A stretch of DNA of 64,000 nt from Hyphomicrobiales bacterium (GTDB taxonomy: Bacteria > Pseudomonadota > Alphaproteobacteria > Rhizobiales > Xanthobacteraceae): NCBI GenBank assembly GCA_016713235.1, contig JADJPN010000005.1, positions 1 to 64,000 of the forward strand, given 5' to 3'. A program made the position numbers and the translations under genes. Of the stretch, positions 10,743 to 21,690 are shown piece by piece (the stretch's first letter is position 1; every line of letters begins with the position of its first letter). The notes below the pieces were generated by a model. The model was not told where the DNA came from. It did no database searches and saw nothing but the letters and a program-made list of their open reading frames with translations.

Positions 10743-11772
10743 ATGAACTGGACAGATTTCTTCTGGCAGAGCTTGTGGCCGATTATCATCATTCTTGGCC
10801 AGAGCGTGCTCTTGCTCGTCGCGCTCCTGATTTTCATCGCTTACATCCTGCTCGCCGACCGCAAGATCTGGGCGGCGGTGCAGATGCGCCGCGGGCCCAA
10901 CGTGGTTGGCCCGTTCGGCTTGCTGCAATCTTTCGCGGACCTTCTGAAGTTTGTGCTGAAAGAGCCGATCATTCCGGCGGGCGCGAACAAGGGTGTGTTC
11001 CTGCTTGCGCCACTCGTCACCTGCGTGCTTGCGCTCGCGGCCTGGGCGGTGATCCCGGTGCATCCCGGGTGGTCGATTGCCGAGATCAACGTCGGCATTC
11101 TTTATATCTTCGCGATCTCGTCGCTCATGGTCTACGGCGTGATCATGGCGGGCTGGGCGTCAAACTCGAAGTATCCGTTCCTCGCCGCGCTCCGCTCCGC
11201 TGCGCAGATGGTCTCCTACGAAGTCTCGATCGGTTTCGTTATCATTACCGTTTTGATGTGCGTGGGTTCACTCAATCTCACGAAGATCGTTGAAGCGCAG
11301 AACGGGCCATGGGGCATGTTCCAGTGGTACTGGCTGCCGCTCCTGCCGATGTTCGTGGTCTTCTATGTTTCCGCACTCGCGGAAACGAACCGGCCGCCGT
11401 TCGATCTCGTGGAAGCCGAGTCCGAGCTCGTCGCGGGCTTCATGGTCGAATACTCATCGACGCCGTATCTGCTGTTCATGCTCGGCGAATACGTCGCCAT
11501 CACTACCATGTGCGCGATGACGACGATTCTGTTCCTCGGCGGCTGGCTGCCCATTCGATGTCGCACCGTTCAATTGGCTGCCGGGCATCGTCTGGTTCGT
11601 GCTCAAGGTCTGCTTCATGTTTTTCCTGATCGCCATGGCGAAGGCGATCGTCCCGCGCTACCGCTACGACCAGTTGATGCGGCTTGGCTGGAAAGTGTTC
11701 CTGCCGCTTTCGCTTGGCATGGTCGTCGTCGTCGCGGCTGTCCTTCACTTCACGGGGTGGGCACCGAAATGA
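10743..11772 (+). CDS. nuoH: NADH-quinone oxidoreductase subunit H (frameshift near 11550)
   Basis: Membrane subunit with about eight transmembrane helices that lines the quinone site. Conserved loops seen: [19 protein letters not shown] and [20 protein letters not shown]. After GGWLP the frame is lost in CTGCCCATTC (about 11547-11556); loss of two bases (CCGCC read as CCC) or gain of one fits. The other frame then continues [15 protein letters not shown] to FTGWAPK and a TGA at 11770-11772. Corrected length about 343 residues. As written, the frame runs directly into nuoI, giving a false NuoH-NuoI fusion. Confidence 0.9.
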
Positions 11773-12257
11773 AACTCGATCGCGCCGCCCGCTCAATCTT
11801 CCTCTGGGAGTTCGTCTCGGCGTTCTTCCTCGCGATGCGCTATTTCTTCGCGAAGAAGTCGACGCTGAATTATCCCTTCGAGAAGGGCTATCTCTCGCCG
11901 CGCTTCCGCGGCGAGCATGCGCTGCGCCGGTATCCGAACGGCGAGGAGCGCTGCATTGCCTGCAAGCTGTGTGAGGCGGTCTGTCCGGCGCAAGCGATCA
12001 CCATCGAAGCCGGCCCGCGCCGCAACGACGGCACGCGCCGCACCACGCGCTATGACATCGACATGGTGAAGTGCATCTATTGCGGGCTCTGTCAGGAAGC
12101 ATGCCCGGTCGATGCCATTGTCGAGGGGCCAAACTTCGAATTTGCGACCGAGACCCGCGAAGAACTCTACTATGACAAAGAGCGGCTGCTTGCGAACGGC
12201 GACCGCTGGGAGCGCGAGATAGCGAAGAATATTTCGCTCGACGCGCCGTACCGGTGA
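11769..12257 (+). CDS. nuoI: NADH-quinone oxidoreductase subunit I
   Basis: 162 residues. Ferredoxin-like subunit carrying clusters N6a and N6b. Two C-x2-C-x2-C-x3-C sets are present: Cys62/65/68/72 ([12 protein letters not shown]) and Cys102/105/108/112 ([12 protein letters not shown]). The start overlaps the corrected nuoH stop as ATGA. Usual length for the family. Confidence 0.96.
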   Translation: MKLDRAARSIFLWEFVSAFFLAMRYFFAKKSTLNYPFEKGYLSPRFRGEHALRRYPNGEERCIACKLCEAVCPAQAITIEAGPRRNDGTRRTTRYDIDMVKCIYCGLCQEACPVDAIVEGPNFEFATETREELYYDKERLLANGDRWEREIAKNISLDAPYR

Positions 12258-12259
12258 TC

Positions 12260-12877
12260 ATGATGACCGTTCCGGCTTTCTTCTTCTATCTGTTCTCGGC
12301 GATTGCAGTTGCCAGCGCCTTCATGGTGATCGCGGGCCGCAACCCCGTGCATTCGGTGCTGTGGCTGATCCTGACCTTCGTGAACGCTGCGGGCTTGTTC
12401 TTGCTGATCGGCGCGGAATTCCTGGCGATGATGTTGGTCGTTGTTTACGTCGGTGCCGTCGCGGTGCTGTTCCTCTTCGTCGTCATGATGCTCGACGTCG
12501 ATTTCGCGGAGCTGCGCGAAGGGTTCCTGCAATATCTGCCGGTCGGCGCGCTGGTCGGGCTCATCTTCCTTGTCGAGCTTGTGCTGGTCGTGGGTAGCTG
12601 GGTCGCGAGTCCGGGCATCACGAGCGCGATTACGCAGCCGATCCCAAATCCGGCGCAGGTGACGAACACGGAGGCCATCGGCCGCGTGCTCTATACGACC
12701 TATGTTCATTACTTCCAGCTTGCGGGCATCGTGCTTCTGGTCGCAATGATCGGCGCGATCGTGCTCACGTTGCATCACCGCCCGAACGTGAAGCGGCAGA
12801 ACATTTCGTCGCAGAATGCGCGCACGCGCGAAACCGCAATCGAGGTCGTTAAAGTAAAGTCAGGCGAGGGGCTTTGA
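12260..12877 (+). CDS. nuoJ: NADH-quinone oxidoreductase subunit J
   Basis: About 205 residues, five predicted transmembrane helices. The conserved [13 protein letters not shown] and [19 protein letters not shown] (the TM3 region with a pi-bulge in known structures) are clear. The start is uncertain: a GTG at 12254 overlaps the nuoI stop, and ATGs follow at 12260 and 12263. The hydrophilic C-terminal tail is Lys/Arg-rich. Confidence 0.93.
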   Translation: MMTVPAFFFYLFSAIAVASAFMVIAGRNPVHSVLWLILTFVNAAGLFLLIGAEFLAMMLVVVYVGAVAVLFLFVVMMLDVDFAELREGFLQYLPVGALVGLIFLVELVLVVGSWVASPGITSAITQPIPNPAQVTNTEAIGRVLYTTYVHYFQLAGIVLLVAMIGAIVLTLHHRPNVKRQNISSQNARTRETAIEVVKVKSGEGL

Positions 12878-12878
12878 G

Positions 12879-13187
12879 ATGATCGTCGGTCTTTCGCATT
12901 ATCTGACCGTTGCCGCGATCCTGTTCACGCTCGGCGCGCTTGGCATTTTCCTGAACCGGAAGAACGTGATCGTTATTCTGATGTCGATCGAGTTGATGCT
13001 GCTGGCGGTCAACATCAATCTCGTCGCGTTCTCGGCATTCCACGGCGATATCGTCGGGCAGATTTTTGCGCTGCTGGTTCTGACCGTCGCCGCGGCGGAG
13101 GCCGCGATCGGTCTTGCCATTCTCGTCGTGTTCTTCCGCAACCGCGGCTCGATCGCGGTCGAAGATATCAATGCAATGAAGGGCTGA
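12879..13187 (+). CDS. nuoK: NADH-quinone oxidoreductase subunit K
   Basis: 102 residues, three transmembrane helices, the standard size for this MnhC-like subunit. The membrane glutamates used in proton transfer are in [10 protein letters not shown] and in [10 protein letters not shown]. Starts one base after the nuoJ stop. Confidence 0.96.
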   Translation: MIVGLSHYLTVAAILFTLGALGIFLNRKNVIVILMSIELMLLAVNINLVAFSAFHGDIVGQIFALLVLTVAAAEAAIGLAILVVFFRNRGSIAVEDINAMKG

Positions 13188-13194
13188 TGCAAAA

Positions 13195-15135
13195 ATGACG
13201 ATGTATCACTTCATTGTATTCCTGCCGCTCGCAGGCGCGCTGATCGCGGGTCTGTTCGGCCGCGTTATCGGCGCGCGTGCGTCGGAAGTTATTACGACGT
13301 TGTTCCTGATGATTGCCGCGGGTCTTTCGTGGATCGCGGTCTTTGACGTTGGATTTTACGGTAAGGATCTGCGCGTTCCGCTGTTCACCTGGATCTCCAC
13401 CGGCGATCTGAAAGTGGAGTGGGCGCTTCGCGTCGACACGCTGACCGCGGTGATGCTGATCGTCGTGAATAGCGTCTCCGCGCTCGTGCATCTTTATTCG
13501 ATCGGCTACATGCACGAAGACCCGCATCGTCCGCGTTTCTTCGCTTATCTCTCGCTCTTCACCTTCGCGATGCTGGCACTCGTCACCGCCGACAACCTTG
13601 TCCAGCTGTTCTTCGGCTGGGAAGGCGTGGGCTTGGCGAGCTATCTTTTGATCGGGTTCTGGTATCAAAGCCGGAAGCGAATGCAGCCGCGATCAAGGCC
13701 TTCGTCGTGAACCGCGTCGGCGACTTTGGTTTCGCGCTCGGCATCTTCGCGGTGTTCGCGATGATTGGGGCGGTCGGCTTCGAGACGATCTTCGCGGAAG
13801 CCAAATCGCTTACTGGTAAAACCATTCACATCTTCGGCGGGAACTTCGATGCGCTGACCGTGATCTGTCTGCTTCTGTTTGTCGGCGCGATGGGCAAGTC
13901 CGCACAATTCCTGCTGCACACCTGGCTGCCGGACGCGATGGAAGGCCCGACGCCGGTTTCCGCGCTCATTCATGCGGCGACCATGGTCACTGCCGGCGTG
14001 TTCATGGTCGCGCGCCTTTCCCCATTGTTCGAGCTTGCGCCGACTGCGCTTGCAGTCGTGACGCTGTTCGGCGCAACCACTGCGTTCTTCGCGGCGACGG
14101 TTGGCTTGGTACAGAATGACATCAAGCGCGTGATTGCGTACTCGACCTGCTCGCAGCTCGGCTACATGTTCGTGGCGATGGGTGTCGGCGCGTATTCGGT
14201 CGGCATGTTTCATCTCTTCACCCATGCCGCTTTCAAGGCGCTTCTGTTCCTGGGCGCGGGCTCCGTGATCCATGCGATGCATCACGAGCAGGATATGCGG
14301 AACATGGGCGGGCTTTGGAAAAAGATCCCGTTCACCTACGCGATGATGGTGATCGGCACGATCGCGCTCACGGGCTTTCCGTTTACGGCGGGTTATTACT
14401 CGAAGGACGCGATCATCGAGGCGGCCTACGCGGGACATAACACTTTCGCGGCTTATGCCTTCTATATGACTGTGATCGCGGCGGCGCTCACTTCGTTCTA
14501 CTCGTGGCGACTTATCTTCATGACGTTCCACGGCAAGACGCGCGCGGATCATCACACCTATGATCACGCGCACGAGTCCCCGCTGACCATGCTGGTGCCG
14601 CTTGCGCTGCTGGCGATCGGCGCGCTGGTGCTCGGCTTCGCCTTCAAGGGCGTGTTCCTCTATGAGCAGGGCGTCGAGAAGTTCTTCCGTAATTCGCTGT
14701 TCTCGCACGACAACTGGCACATCCTGCACGCAATGCATGAAGTGCCGAAATGGGTGCCGTGGTTGCCGACGGTGATGATGCTTGGCGGCTTCATCGTGTC
14801 GTACTGGTTCTATATGGCGCGGCCGGACATTCCGGTTGCGCTCGCGAAGAGCCAGGACATGCTTTACCGCTTCCTGCTCAACAAGTGGGACTTCGACGAG
14901 ATTTACGACTTCCTGTTCGTGCGGCCAGCAAAAGGCCATCGGCCGCTTCCTTTGGAAGAAGGGCGACGGCTGGCTGATCGACGGCTTTGGACCGAATGGT
15001 GTTTCGGCCCGCGTGCTCGACGTGACGCGTAACGTCGTGCGGCTGCAAACGGGTTATCTCTATCACTACGCCTTCGTGATGCTGATCGGCGTCGCTGCGC
15101 TCATCACCTGGTTCCTGTTCAGAGGAGCCGTGTAA
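13195..15135 (+). CDS. nuoL: NADH-quinone oxidoreductase subunit L (two compensating indels)
   Basis: Largest antiporter-like proton-pumping subunit. The first part ends in LLIGFWYQ and then loses frame at CAAAG (about 13667-13670): one A is missing, since CAAAAG gives [23 protein letters not shown]. The second indel is an extra base in AAAAGGCC (about 14931-14936); without it the protein continues [15 protein letters not shown] to WFLFRGAV and the TAA at 15133-15135. Corrected length is 646 residues. The stop overlaps the nuoM start (TAATG). Confidence 0.93.
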
Positions 15136-16646
15136 TGGCGACCTGGCCCATTCTTTCCGTCACCACATTCCTGCCGATTGTCGGCGCGCTGTTTATTCTT
15201 CTCCTGCGCGGCGACGACGAAGCCGTGAAGCGCAACGCGCGCTGGGTCGCACTCTGGACAACCGTGATTACCTTCGTGATCTCGATTTTCTTGATCACCG
15301 GCTTTGACAAGGGCAACCCCGGCTTCCAGTTCGTCGAGGATCATCCTTGGCTCGGCGGTACCATTCGCTACAAGATGGGCGTCGACGGGATCTCGCTGCC
15401 ATTCGTGATCCTGACCACCTTCTTGATGCCGATTGCGATCATCTCGAGCTGGAACGCGATCGAAAAGCGCGTGAAGGAATATCTCGTCCTGTTCCTGCTG
15501 CTTGAAACGCTGATGGTCGGCACCTTCTCGGCGCTCGACATCGTGCTGTTCTACGTCTTCTTCGAAGGCGGCCTGATCCCGATGTTCCTGATCATCGGAG
15601 TCTGGGGCGGGGCGCGGCGCGTCTATGCGAGCTTCAAGTTCTTCCTCTACACGCTCGCGGGCTCGGTGCTGATGCTGCTCGCGATCATGGCGATGTATTT
15701 TCAGGCCGGTACCACGGACATCACGAAGTTGCTTGTCTTCGGATTCCCGCGCGAAATGCAGACTTGGCTATGGCTCGCTTTCTTCGCTTCATTCGCCGTG
15801 AAGCTGCCGATGTGGCCGGTGCACACATGGCTGCCCGACGCCCATGTCGAAGCGCCGACGGCGGGCTCGGTCATCCTCGCCGGCGTGCTGCTGAAAATGG
15901 GTGGCTATGGCTTCCTGCGTTTCTCGCTGCCGATGTTTCCGCAAGCGTCGGAGCTGTTTGCGCCGATGATGTTCTTCCTCTCGGTCGTCGCGATCATCTA
16001 CACGTCGCTGGTCGCGCTGATGCAAGACGACATGAAGAAGCTGATTGCATATTCTTCGGTCGCGCATATGGGCTTTGTCACGCTCGGCATCTTCACCTTC
16101 TCGAACGAAGGCGTGCAGGCGGGCGTGTTCCAGATGGTGTCGCACGGCATCGTTTCCGGTGCGCTCTTCCTTTGTGTCGGCGTCGTTTACGATCGAATGC
16201 ATACGCGCGAGATCGCAGCTTACGGCGGCCTCGTGAACCGCATGCCGATTTATGCCGCCGTGTTCATGCTATTCACGATGGCGAACTGCGGCCTGCCGGG
16301 GACGAGCGGCTTCGTCGGTGAACTGCTCGCGTTGATGGCCGTGTTTAAGGCGAACACCTGGGCGGCGGTCTTCGCGACCACGGGTGTCATCTTGTCCGCA
16401 GCGTATGCGCTATGGCTTTATCGCCGTGTTGTGTTCGGTGCGCTCGAAAAAGACAGCCTGAAAGCGATTACCGACCTCGACCGCCGCGAAATCCTGATCC
16501 TCGCGCCGCTCGTGATCCTCACCATCCTGTTCGGTTTCTATCCGGCGCCGGTACTCGACATGAGCGCGGCCGCGGTTGGAAATCTCGTTGCGCAGACCAA
16601 GGCGGCGCTCGCGCCAGCCAAGGCCGCACTGCTCGGAGTGCAATAG
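15135..16646 (+). CDS. nuoM: NADH-quinone oxidoreductase subunit M
   Basis: 503 residues. Antiporter-like membrane subunit, about 14 helices. The conserved Glu is in [10 protein letters not shown] and the Lys/His loop in [20 protein letters not shown]. Intact reading frame. Overlaps nuoL by one base; nuoN begins six bases after its stop. Confidence 0.96.
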   Translation: MATWPILSVTTFLPIVGALFILLLRGDDEAVKRNARWVALWTTVITFVISIFLITGFDKGNPGFQFVEDHPWLGGTIRYKMGVDGISLPFVILTTFLMPIAIISSWNAIEKRVKEYLVLFLLLETLMVGTFSALDIVLFYVFFEGGLIPMFLIIGVWGGARRVYASFKFFLYTLAGSVLMLLAIMAMYFQAGTTDITKLLVFGFPREMQTWLWLAFFASFAVKLPMWPVHTWLPDAHVEAPTAGSVILAGVLLKMGGYGFLRFSLPMFPQASELFAPMMFFLSVVAIIYTSLVALMQDDMKKLIAYSSVAHMGFVTLGIFTFSNEGVQAGVFQMVSHGIVSGALFLCVGVVYDRMHTREIAAYGGLVNRMPIYAAVFMLFTMANCGLPGTSGFVGELLALMAVFKANTWAAVFATTGVILSAAYALWLYRRVVFGALEKDSLKAITDLDRREILILAPLVILTILFGFYPAPVLDMSAAAVGNLVAQTKAALAPAKAALLGVQ

Positions 16647-16652
16647 GCCGCC

Positions 16653-18077
16653 ATGACCATCGCTTCTCTCATGCCGGTACTGCCTGAGCTGGTGATCATC
16701 ATCGGCGCGATGGCGCTTCTGATGCTGGGCGTTTTCAAAGGCGAAAACTCTACGCCGATCGTTGAAATGGGCGCACTGATCGTGCTTGCGGCTACGCTTG
16801 TGCTGGTCGTGACCCAGCCCGCCACGCCGGTTTCGCTATTCGGCGGCAGCATCGTGATCGATGCCTTCGGTCGGTTCTTCAAGGTGCTGATCCTGATCGG
16901 CGCCGCCGCGGCTCTCGTTATGTCCGCGCCGTTCTGGCGCAATCACAAGCTCTCCCGCTTCGAGTTCTCGATTGTGGTGCTGCTCTCCGTTGCCGGCATG
17001 ATGGTGATGGTGTCGGCGCGCGACCTGATCTCGCTCTATCTCGGCATCGAACTGATGTCGCTCTCGCTTTACGTGATCGCCGCCATCGACCGCGAAAATA
17101 CCCGCTCTACGGAAGCCGGCCTGAAGTACTTCGTCCTCGGCGCGCTGTCGTCTGGTATGCTGCTCTACGGCGCTTCGCTGATTTATGGCTTCACCGGCAC
17201 GGTTTCGTTCGCAGGCATCGCCGCAGCGGCAAAGACGCCGTCGATCGGCTTGATCTTCGGAATCGTGTTCCTGTTCGCGGGTCTTGCGTTCAAGGTATCG
17301 GCCGTGCCGTTCCATATGTGGACGCCGGATGTGTATGAAGGCGCGCCGACTCCGGTGACGGCGTTCTTCGCAGCCGCGCCGAAAGTAGCGGCGATGGCCT
17401 TGTTCTGCCGGGTCGCGATCACATCCTTTCCGGCGATCGCCTCACAGTGGCAGCAGATCGTGGTCTTCGTCGCGATTGCATCGATGGTGCTCGGTGCGTT
17501 TGCAGCGATCGGCCAGAAAAACATCAAGCGTCTGATGGCTTACTCGTCGATCGGCCATGTCGGCTTCGCGCTCGTCGGTCTTGCGCCGGGAACGGCAAAT
17601 GGCGTCTCCAGCGTCATGATTTACATGTCTATTTATCTCGCGATGACGCTCGGCACTTTCGCCTGCATCATCGCCATGCGCCGCGACGGCGGGCAGGTGG
17701 AAGACATCGATCAACTCGCCGGTCTATCGCGCACGCAGCCGGTGATGGCTTTTGTGCTGGCGGCACTTCTGTTCTCGCTCGCCGGCATTCCGCCACTTGC
17801 CGGGTTCTTCGCCAAGTTCTACGTGTTCCTCGCGGCGATCGAAGGCAGGTTCTATACGCTTGCGGTGATCGGCGTACTCGCGAGCGTGGTCGGCGCGTAC
17901 TATTATCTGCGCATCGTCAAGATCATGTACATTGACGAGCCGGTTGCACGCTTCCTGCCGATGCCGAAACCGGTCGCGTTCGTGCTCGCGCTTTCCGGCG
18001 CATTCACGATCCTGTTCTTCGTCTATCCCGCGCCGCTGGTCGCCGCGGCGAACGCGGCGGCGAAGTCGTTGTTCTGA
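16653..18077 (+). CDS. nuoN: NADH-quinone oxidoreductase subunit N
   Basis: 474 residues. Third antiporter-like subunit, with [17 protein letters not shown] helix 5 (here [14 protein letters not shown]), [22 protein letters not shown] and [14 protein letters not shown]. It closes the nuo set; the stop TGATG overlaps the birA start, so birA is translationally coupled to it. Confidence 0.96.
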   Translation: MTIASLMPVLPELVIIIGAMALLMLGVFKGENSTPIVEMGALIVLAATLVLVVTQPATPVSLFGGSIVIDAFGRFFKVLILIGAAAALVMSAPFWRNHKLSRFEFSIVVLLSVAGMMVMVSARDLISLYLGIELMSLSLYVIAAIDRENTRSTEAGLKYFVLGALSSGMLLYGASLIYGFTGTVSFAGIAAAAKTPSIGLIFGIVFLFAGLAFKVSAVPFHMWTPDVYEGAPTPVTAFFAAAPKVAAMALFCRVAITSFPAIASQWQQIVVFVAIASMVLGAFAAIGQKNIKRLMAYSSIGHVGFALVGLAPGTANGVSSVMIYMSIYLAMTLGTFACIIAMRRDGGQVEDIDQLAGLSRTQPVMAFVLAALLFSLAGIPPLAGFFAKFYVFLAAIEGRFYTLAVIGVLASVVGAYYYLRIVKIMYIDEPVARFLPMPKPVAFVLALSGAFTILFFVYPAPLVAAANAAAKSLF

Positions 18078-18838
18078 TGGCAGGCGTTCCGGCCGTCGCG
18101 GGCGGACTTGCAGTAACCCACTTCGCGGAAATCGGTTCGACGAATGCCGAAGCGCTGTCGCGCGCGGCCGCAGGTGCACCGGAGCAGTGGATCGTCGCCG
18201 ACAAGCAGGTGGCGGGGCGCGGAAGGCGCGGGCGACAATGGGTGTCTGAACCCGGCAATCTCTATTCGACGCTTTTGCTCTACAATCCGGCACCGCCGGC
18301 GGTAAGCCCGCAGATTTGCTTCGTCGCGGCTCTAGCAGTGCATGACGCGATCTGCGACGCGCTGCCCGCGCTCGATCCGGAGCGGCTCAGGCTGAAATGG
18401 CCGAATGATCTCTTGCTCGATAGCAAGAAGCTTGTCGGCATTCTTGTCGAAGGAGCCAGCGCGGGCGCGAAGCATGCGGTCGTAACCGGCATTGGCGTAA
18501 ACTGCGCGCACCATCCAGCCGGAACGCCGTATCCCGTGACCGATCTTGCGAATGAGGGTTTCGCCATTGCACCCGCGACGCTGTTCGAACGGCTCGCCGT
18601 GCGAATGATGGACCGGCTTGCACAGTGGCAACGGGGTGCCGCGTTCGCCGCCACGCGAAACGCGTGGCTCGGTCGCGCGCACGATCTCGGCTGCGACATC
18701 GAGGTGAAGTTACCCGAACGAGTTTTGAATGGCCGGTTCGAGGAGATCGACGCCGACGGCGCGCTTGTGCTCGCGCTTGCCAACGGCCATCGTGAATTAA
18801 TTCGGGCCGGCGACGTGTTCCCGGCGACAGCAAAGTAA
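18077..18838 (+). CDS. birA: Biotin--[acetyl-CoA-carboxylase] ligase
   Basis: 253 residues. Attaches biotin to the BCCP domain of carboxylases through biotinyl-5'-AMP. Seen: GSTNAEAL, the nucleotide loop GRGRRGRQWVSEPGNLYSTLL, then LKWPNDLLLDSKKLVGIL. The N-terminal DNA-binding domain of E. coli BirA is absent, so it is a group I ligase without repressor function. Overlaps nuoN by one base. The position after nuoN is common in rhizobia. Confidence 0.92.
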   Translation: MAGVPAVAGGLAVTHFAEIGSTNAEALSRAAAGAPEQWIVADKQVAGRGRRGRQWVSEPGNLYSTLLLYNPAPPAVSPQICFVAALAVHDAICDALPALDPERLRLKWPNDLLLDSKKLVGILVEGASAGAKHAVVTGIGVNCAHHPAGTPYPVTDLANEGFAIAPATLFERLAVRMMDRLAQWQRGAAFAATRNAWLGRAHDLGCDIEVKLPERVLNGRFEEIDADGALVLALANGHRELIRAGDVFPATAK

Positions 18839-18846
18839 GTTTCGTT

Positions 18847-20517
18847 TTGACAAAACCGCAACAAGAACTGTTATTCGCGCCGCTCGGCGGCGTCGGCGAG
18901 ATCGGCATGAATCTCGCGCTGTACGGCATCGCCTCCGGCGGTCGCCGCGAATGGCTTTGCGTGGATATGGGTGTTTCGTTTGGCGACAATGATACTCCCG
19001 GCATCGATCTCATCATGGCGGATATCGGTTTCGCCGAGGAAGAGCGCCGTAACCTGAAGGGCATTGTGCTGACGCACGGCCATGAAGACCACGTTGGCGC
19101 GTTGTTCGACCTGTGGCCGAAGCTGCGCGTTCCGGTCTATGCGACACCCTTCACAGCAACACTGATCGCCTCCAAGAAGATGATGGAGCCGCATGCGCCT
19201 GAGATACCGATCACGGTTGTGCCGGTCGGGGGGCGGGTGACCATCGGCTCGTTCGATGTCGAGTTCGTGCCGGTCGCGCATTCGATTCCGGAGAGCCACG
19301 CGCTTGCGATCCGTACGCCCGCGGGAATGGCGGTTCATACCGGCGACTGGAAACTCGATCCGACGCCGGTCGCGGGCGAGATAACGGACGAGAATAAATT
19401 TCGTGCATTAGGGGAAGAAGGCGTTCGCGCAGTTGTTTGCGACTCCACGAACGCGGTGCGCGACGGCATTTCGCCGTCGGAAGCGGATGTTGCCGAAGGC
19501 CTGAAAAAAGTCATCGCGCGCGCCAAAGGCCGCGTTGCGGTGACGACCTTCGCGTCGAATGTGGCCCGGCTGCGCTCGGCGGCGCTTGCGGCCGAGGCTT
19601 GTGGCCGTGAAGTGATCGTCGCGGGCCGTGCGATGGAGCGTGTGATCGGGGTTGCGCGCGAACTCGGTTATCTTAAAGGCGTGCCGCAGTTTCGCGGGAT
19701 GGACGCCTATCAGACGCTGCCGCCGAACAAGGTGATGGTGCTGCTCACCGGCAGTCAGGGCGAGTCGCGCGCGGCGCTTGCGCGCATCGCGAACGATGAT
19801 CATCCGGCAATCGAGCTGTCGCAGGGCGACATGCTGATCATGTCGTCGCGAACGATCCCGGGCAACGAGAAGCCGGTGAACCGGATCATCAACGCAATTA
19901 TTTCCAAGGGCGTTGAAGTCGTGACCGACCGCACCGAACTCGTGCATGTGTCGGGGCATCCGCGCCGCGGCGAATTGAAGAAGATGTACGAATGGCTGAA
20001 GCCGGAGCTTGTCGTGCCGGTACATGGCGAGGCGCTGCATCTCCACGAGAATGCGATCTTGGCAAAGGAGGCCGGCATCAACGAAGTGGTGTCGTGCAGA
20101 AATGGCGACATCGTTCGTCTTTCACCGGGACCTGCGGGCGTTGTCGACCAGTTCCAGTCCGGCCGTCTTTACAAGGACGGCACGTTGCTGATTTCGTCAA
20201 AGGACGATGCGGTAAAGGACCGGAAACGCCTGAGCTTTGCTGGCGTCATCTCGATTGCGGTTGCGCTGCAAGGGCGTGGCGAACTCGCCGACGATCCGGT
20301 TGTCGAATTTTCCGGAATTCCGGAGCAGGCAGGCAAGGACGGCCCGATGTTCGATCTTATTGTCGACGCCGTTCACAGCGGGTTTGAGAGCTTGCCGCGT
20401 GGCCGGCGCCGCGATCCGGATCATGTCGGGGAGGCCATCCGCCGGAGCGTGCGCGGGGCGGTGAATGCCGCATGGGGCAAGAAGCCTACCTGTCACGTAC
20501 TCGTGCTTGAAGTATAA
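18847..20517 (+). CDS. rnj: Ribonuclease J
   Basis: 556 residues. Metallo-beta-lactamase/beta-CASP nuclease with 5'-3' exo- and endonuclease activity in rRNA and mRNA maturation. The zinc motif HGHEDH is at residues 77-82, with GDWKLDPTP, DSTNA and VHVSGHPRRGELK of the beta-CASP region later. The start appears to be TTG at 18847, 8 bases after the birA stop, since no ATG precedes the conserved LLFAPLGGVGEIGMN. Part of the nuo-birA-rnj-mce transcription unit. Confidence 0.93.
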   Translation: MTKPQQELLFAPLGGVGEIGMNLALYGIASGGRREWLCVDMGVSFGDNDTPGIDLIMADIGFAEEERRNLKGIVLTHGHEDHVGALFDLWPKLRVPVYATPFTATLIASKKMMEPHAPEIPITVVPVGGRVTIGSFDVEFVPVAHSIPESHALAIRTPAGMAVHTGDWKLDPTPVAGEITDENKFRALGEEGVRAVVCDSTNAVRDGISPSEADVAEGLKKVIARAKGRVAVTTFASNVARLRSAALAAEACGREVIVAGRAMERVIGVARELGYLKGVPQFRGMDAYQTLPPNKVMVLLTGSQGESRAALARIANDDHPAIELSQGDMLIMSSRTIPGNEKPVNRIINAIISKGVEVVTDRTELVHVSGHPRRGELKKMYEWLKPELVVPVHGEALHLHENAILAKEAGINEVVSCRNGDIVRLSPGPAGVVDQFQSGRLYKDGTLLISSKDDAVKDRKRLSFAGVISIAVALQGRGELADDPVVEFSGIPEQAGKDGPMFDLIVDAVHSGFESLPRGRRRDPDHVGEAIRRSVRGAVNAAWGKKPTCHVLVLEV

Positions 20518-20537
20518 GCCTAGTCCAGAGGTGCAGA

Positions 20538-20942
20538 ATGATCGGCAGACTCAATCACGTTGCGATCGCGGTAAAGGACATTAAAGCCGCTTCCGAAGTG
20601 TATCGGACGAAGCTGGGCGCTGAAGTGTCCGAGATCGTGCCGCAGCCCGATCACGGCGTTTCGACGGTGTTTATCACGCTGCCGAATACCAAGATCGAGT
20701 TGCTGGAGCCGCTTGGCGAGAACTCGCCGATTGCGAAGTTTCTCGAGCGCAATCCTGAGGGCGGCGTTCATCACATCTGTTACGAAGTAGAAGACATCGT
20801 CGCGGCACGCGATCAGCTGAAAGCGACGGGCGCACGGGTGTTGGGTGACGGCAACCCAAAAATCGGAGCACATGGAAAGCCCGTGCTGTTCCTGCACCCG
20901 AAAGATTTTCTGGGTACCCTGACAGAGATCGAACAGGCTTGA
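20538..20942 (+). CDS. mce: Methylmalonyl-CoA epimerase
   Basis: 134 residues. Vicinal oxygen chelate fold; interconverts (S)- and (R)-methylmalonyl-CoA in propionyl-CoA catabolism. Start GRLNHVAIAVKDIKAA, then HHICYEVEDI and the C-terminal FLHPKDFLGTLTEIEQ are diagnostic. Metal ligands are expected at the His in LNHV, the His in GGVHHI and the Glu in TEIE. Lies 20 bases after rnj. Confidence 0.95.
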   Translation: MIGRLNHVAIAVKDIKAASEVYRTKLGAEVSEIVPQPDHGVSTVFITLPNTKIELLEPLGENSPIAKFLERNPEGGVHHICYEVEDIVAARDQLKATGARVLGDGNPKIGAHGKPVLFLHPKDFLGTLTEIEQA

Positions 20943-20946
20943 CGCC

Positions 20947-21219
20947 ATGAGCATCACGCTTGGCGCTGCAATTTATTTTATCATCTGGTGGACGGTGTTG
21001 TTTGCCGTGCTGCCTTGGGGCGTGCGCTCGCAGCACGAAGCGGGCGTGGGCGACGCAGGCACGGATCCCGGAGCGCCTGTGCTGCCGCAGCTCTTCAAGA
21101 AAGTGATCGTGACCACGGTCATATCCGCGATCCTGTTCGCTGGCGGTTACGCGGTTTGGAAGGCCGGCTGGGTGTCGCTCGACAGCCTGCCGATGCCGTA
21201 CGCGCCGGTGAAGTTATAG
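20947..21219 (+). CDS. DUF1467 family membrane protein
   Basis: 90 residues, two predicted transmembrane helices (about 7-25 and 55-75) separated by a short loop containing LPWGVRSQHEAG, the family hallmark. Found next to mce in many alphaproteobacteria. Function unknown. Four bases after the mce stop; last gene of the operon, followed by a stable hairpin. Confidence 0.88.
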   Translation: MSITLGAAIYFIIWWTVLFAVLPWGVRSQHEAGVGDAGTDPGAPVLPQLFKKVIVTTVISAILFAGGYAVWKAGWVSLDSLPMPYAPVKL

Positions 21220-21235
21220 GGCCCACAAAAGATAA

Positions 21236-21259
21236 CGGGCGAGCTTGTCAGCTCGCCCG
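21236..21259 (+). terminator. Hairpin after the nuo-birA-rnj-mce operon
   Basis: A perfect 9-bp stem, CGGGCGAGC / GCTCGCCCG, with a 6-base loop begins 17 bases after the DUF1467 stop. Only a weak pyrimidine stretch (CTTCTGTC) follows, so it may be a processing or pausing structure rather than a strict intrinsic terminator. Confidence 0.55.
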
Positions 21260-21391
21260 CTTCTGTCGACCTCCTTGCCGCCTGTCGCGTGACCGCGCCT
21301 GACGGTGGGGTTTCTCTTCCTCCCGAGACTTGGGCTCGGCTTTCAAGCCGTTTCCCAGTCGGTCGTGAAGCGTAGGACGCATTGAGCCCAT

Positions 21392-21421
21392 TTGTCATTC
21401 TTGCGCTGCAACAAATATGTT
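21392..21421 (+). promoter_or_regulatory. Candidate sigma-70-type promoter for proS-lolCD-dnaE
   Basis: TTGTCA (21392-21397), an 18-base spacer and TATGTT (21416-21421), overlapping an alternative TATAGT at 21420. It lies in the 471-base gap between the DUF1467 gene and proS, 270 bases before proS. The surrounding DNA is visibly less GC-rich than the genes. TTGTCATTC recurs exactly at 21461-21469. Confidence 0.35.
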
Positions 21422-21526
21422 ATAGTCGGCATACCAACGATCTACCGAGGCCGCCGGGACTTGTCATTCGAGAGGGTTATGCGTTCATGCGGGTAGCGGT
21501 CCGATTCTGACGCTTGCATCCCGTCT

Positions 21527-21588
21527 TAGTGGTGCACGTCGCAAATGTTAGAAACAAAGGACCACTACCAAATGTATGATTCTAGTGG
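21527..21588 (+). promoter_or_regulatory. Possible alternative hairpins in the proS leader
   Basis: TAGTGGT (21527-21533) is complementary to ACCACTA (21561-21567), while CCACTA of that element is also complementary to TAGTGG (21583-21588). The two stems are mutually exclusive. The stems are short (7 and 6 bp), so chance is possible. I see no coding gene or tRNA in 21260-21690. Confidence 0.25.
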
Positions 21589-21690
21589 AGTTTCGGATTT
21601 TACGTTCGCGTACTGGGGTCACTGCGCGGTATTCGCGAATGCCAAATCCACGCCACTTCTTTTGCCGCTTTTCTGAGTCGAGAGTTCCTG

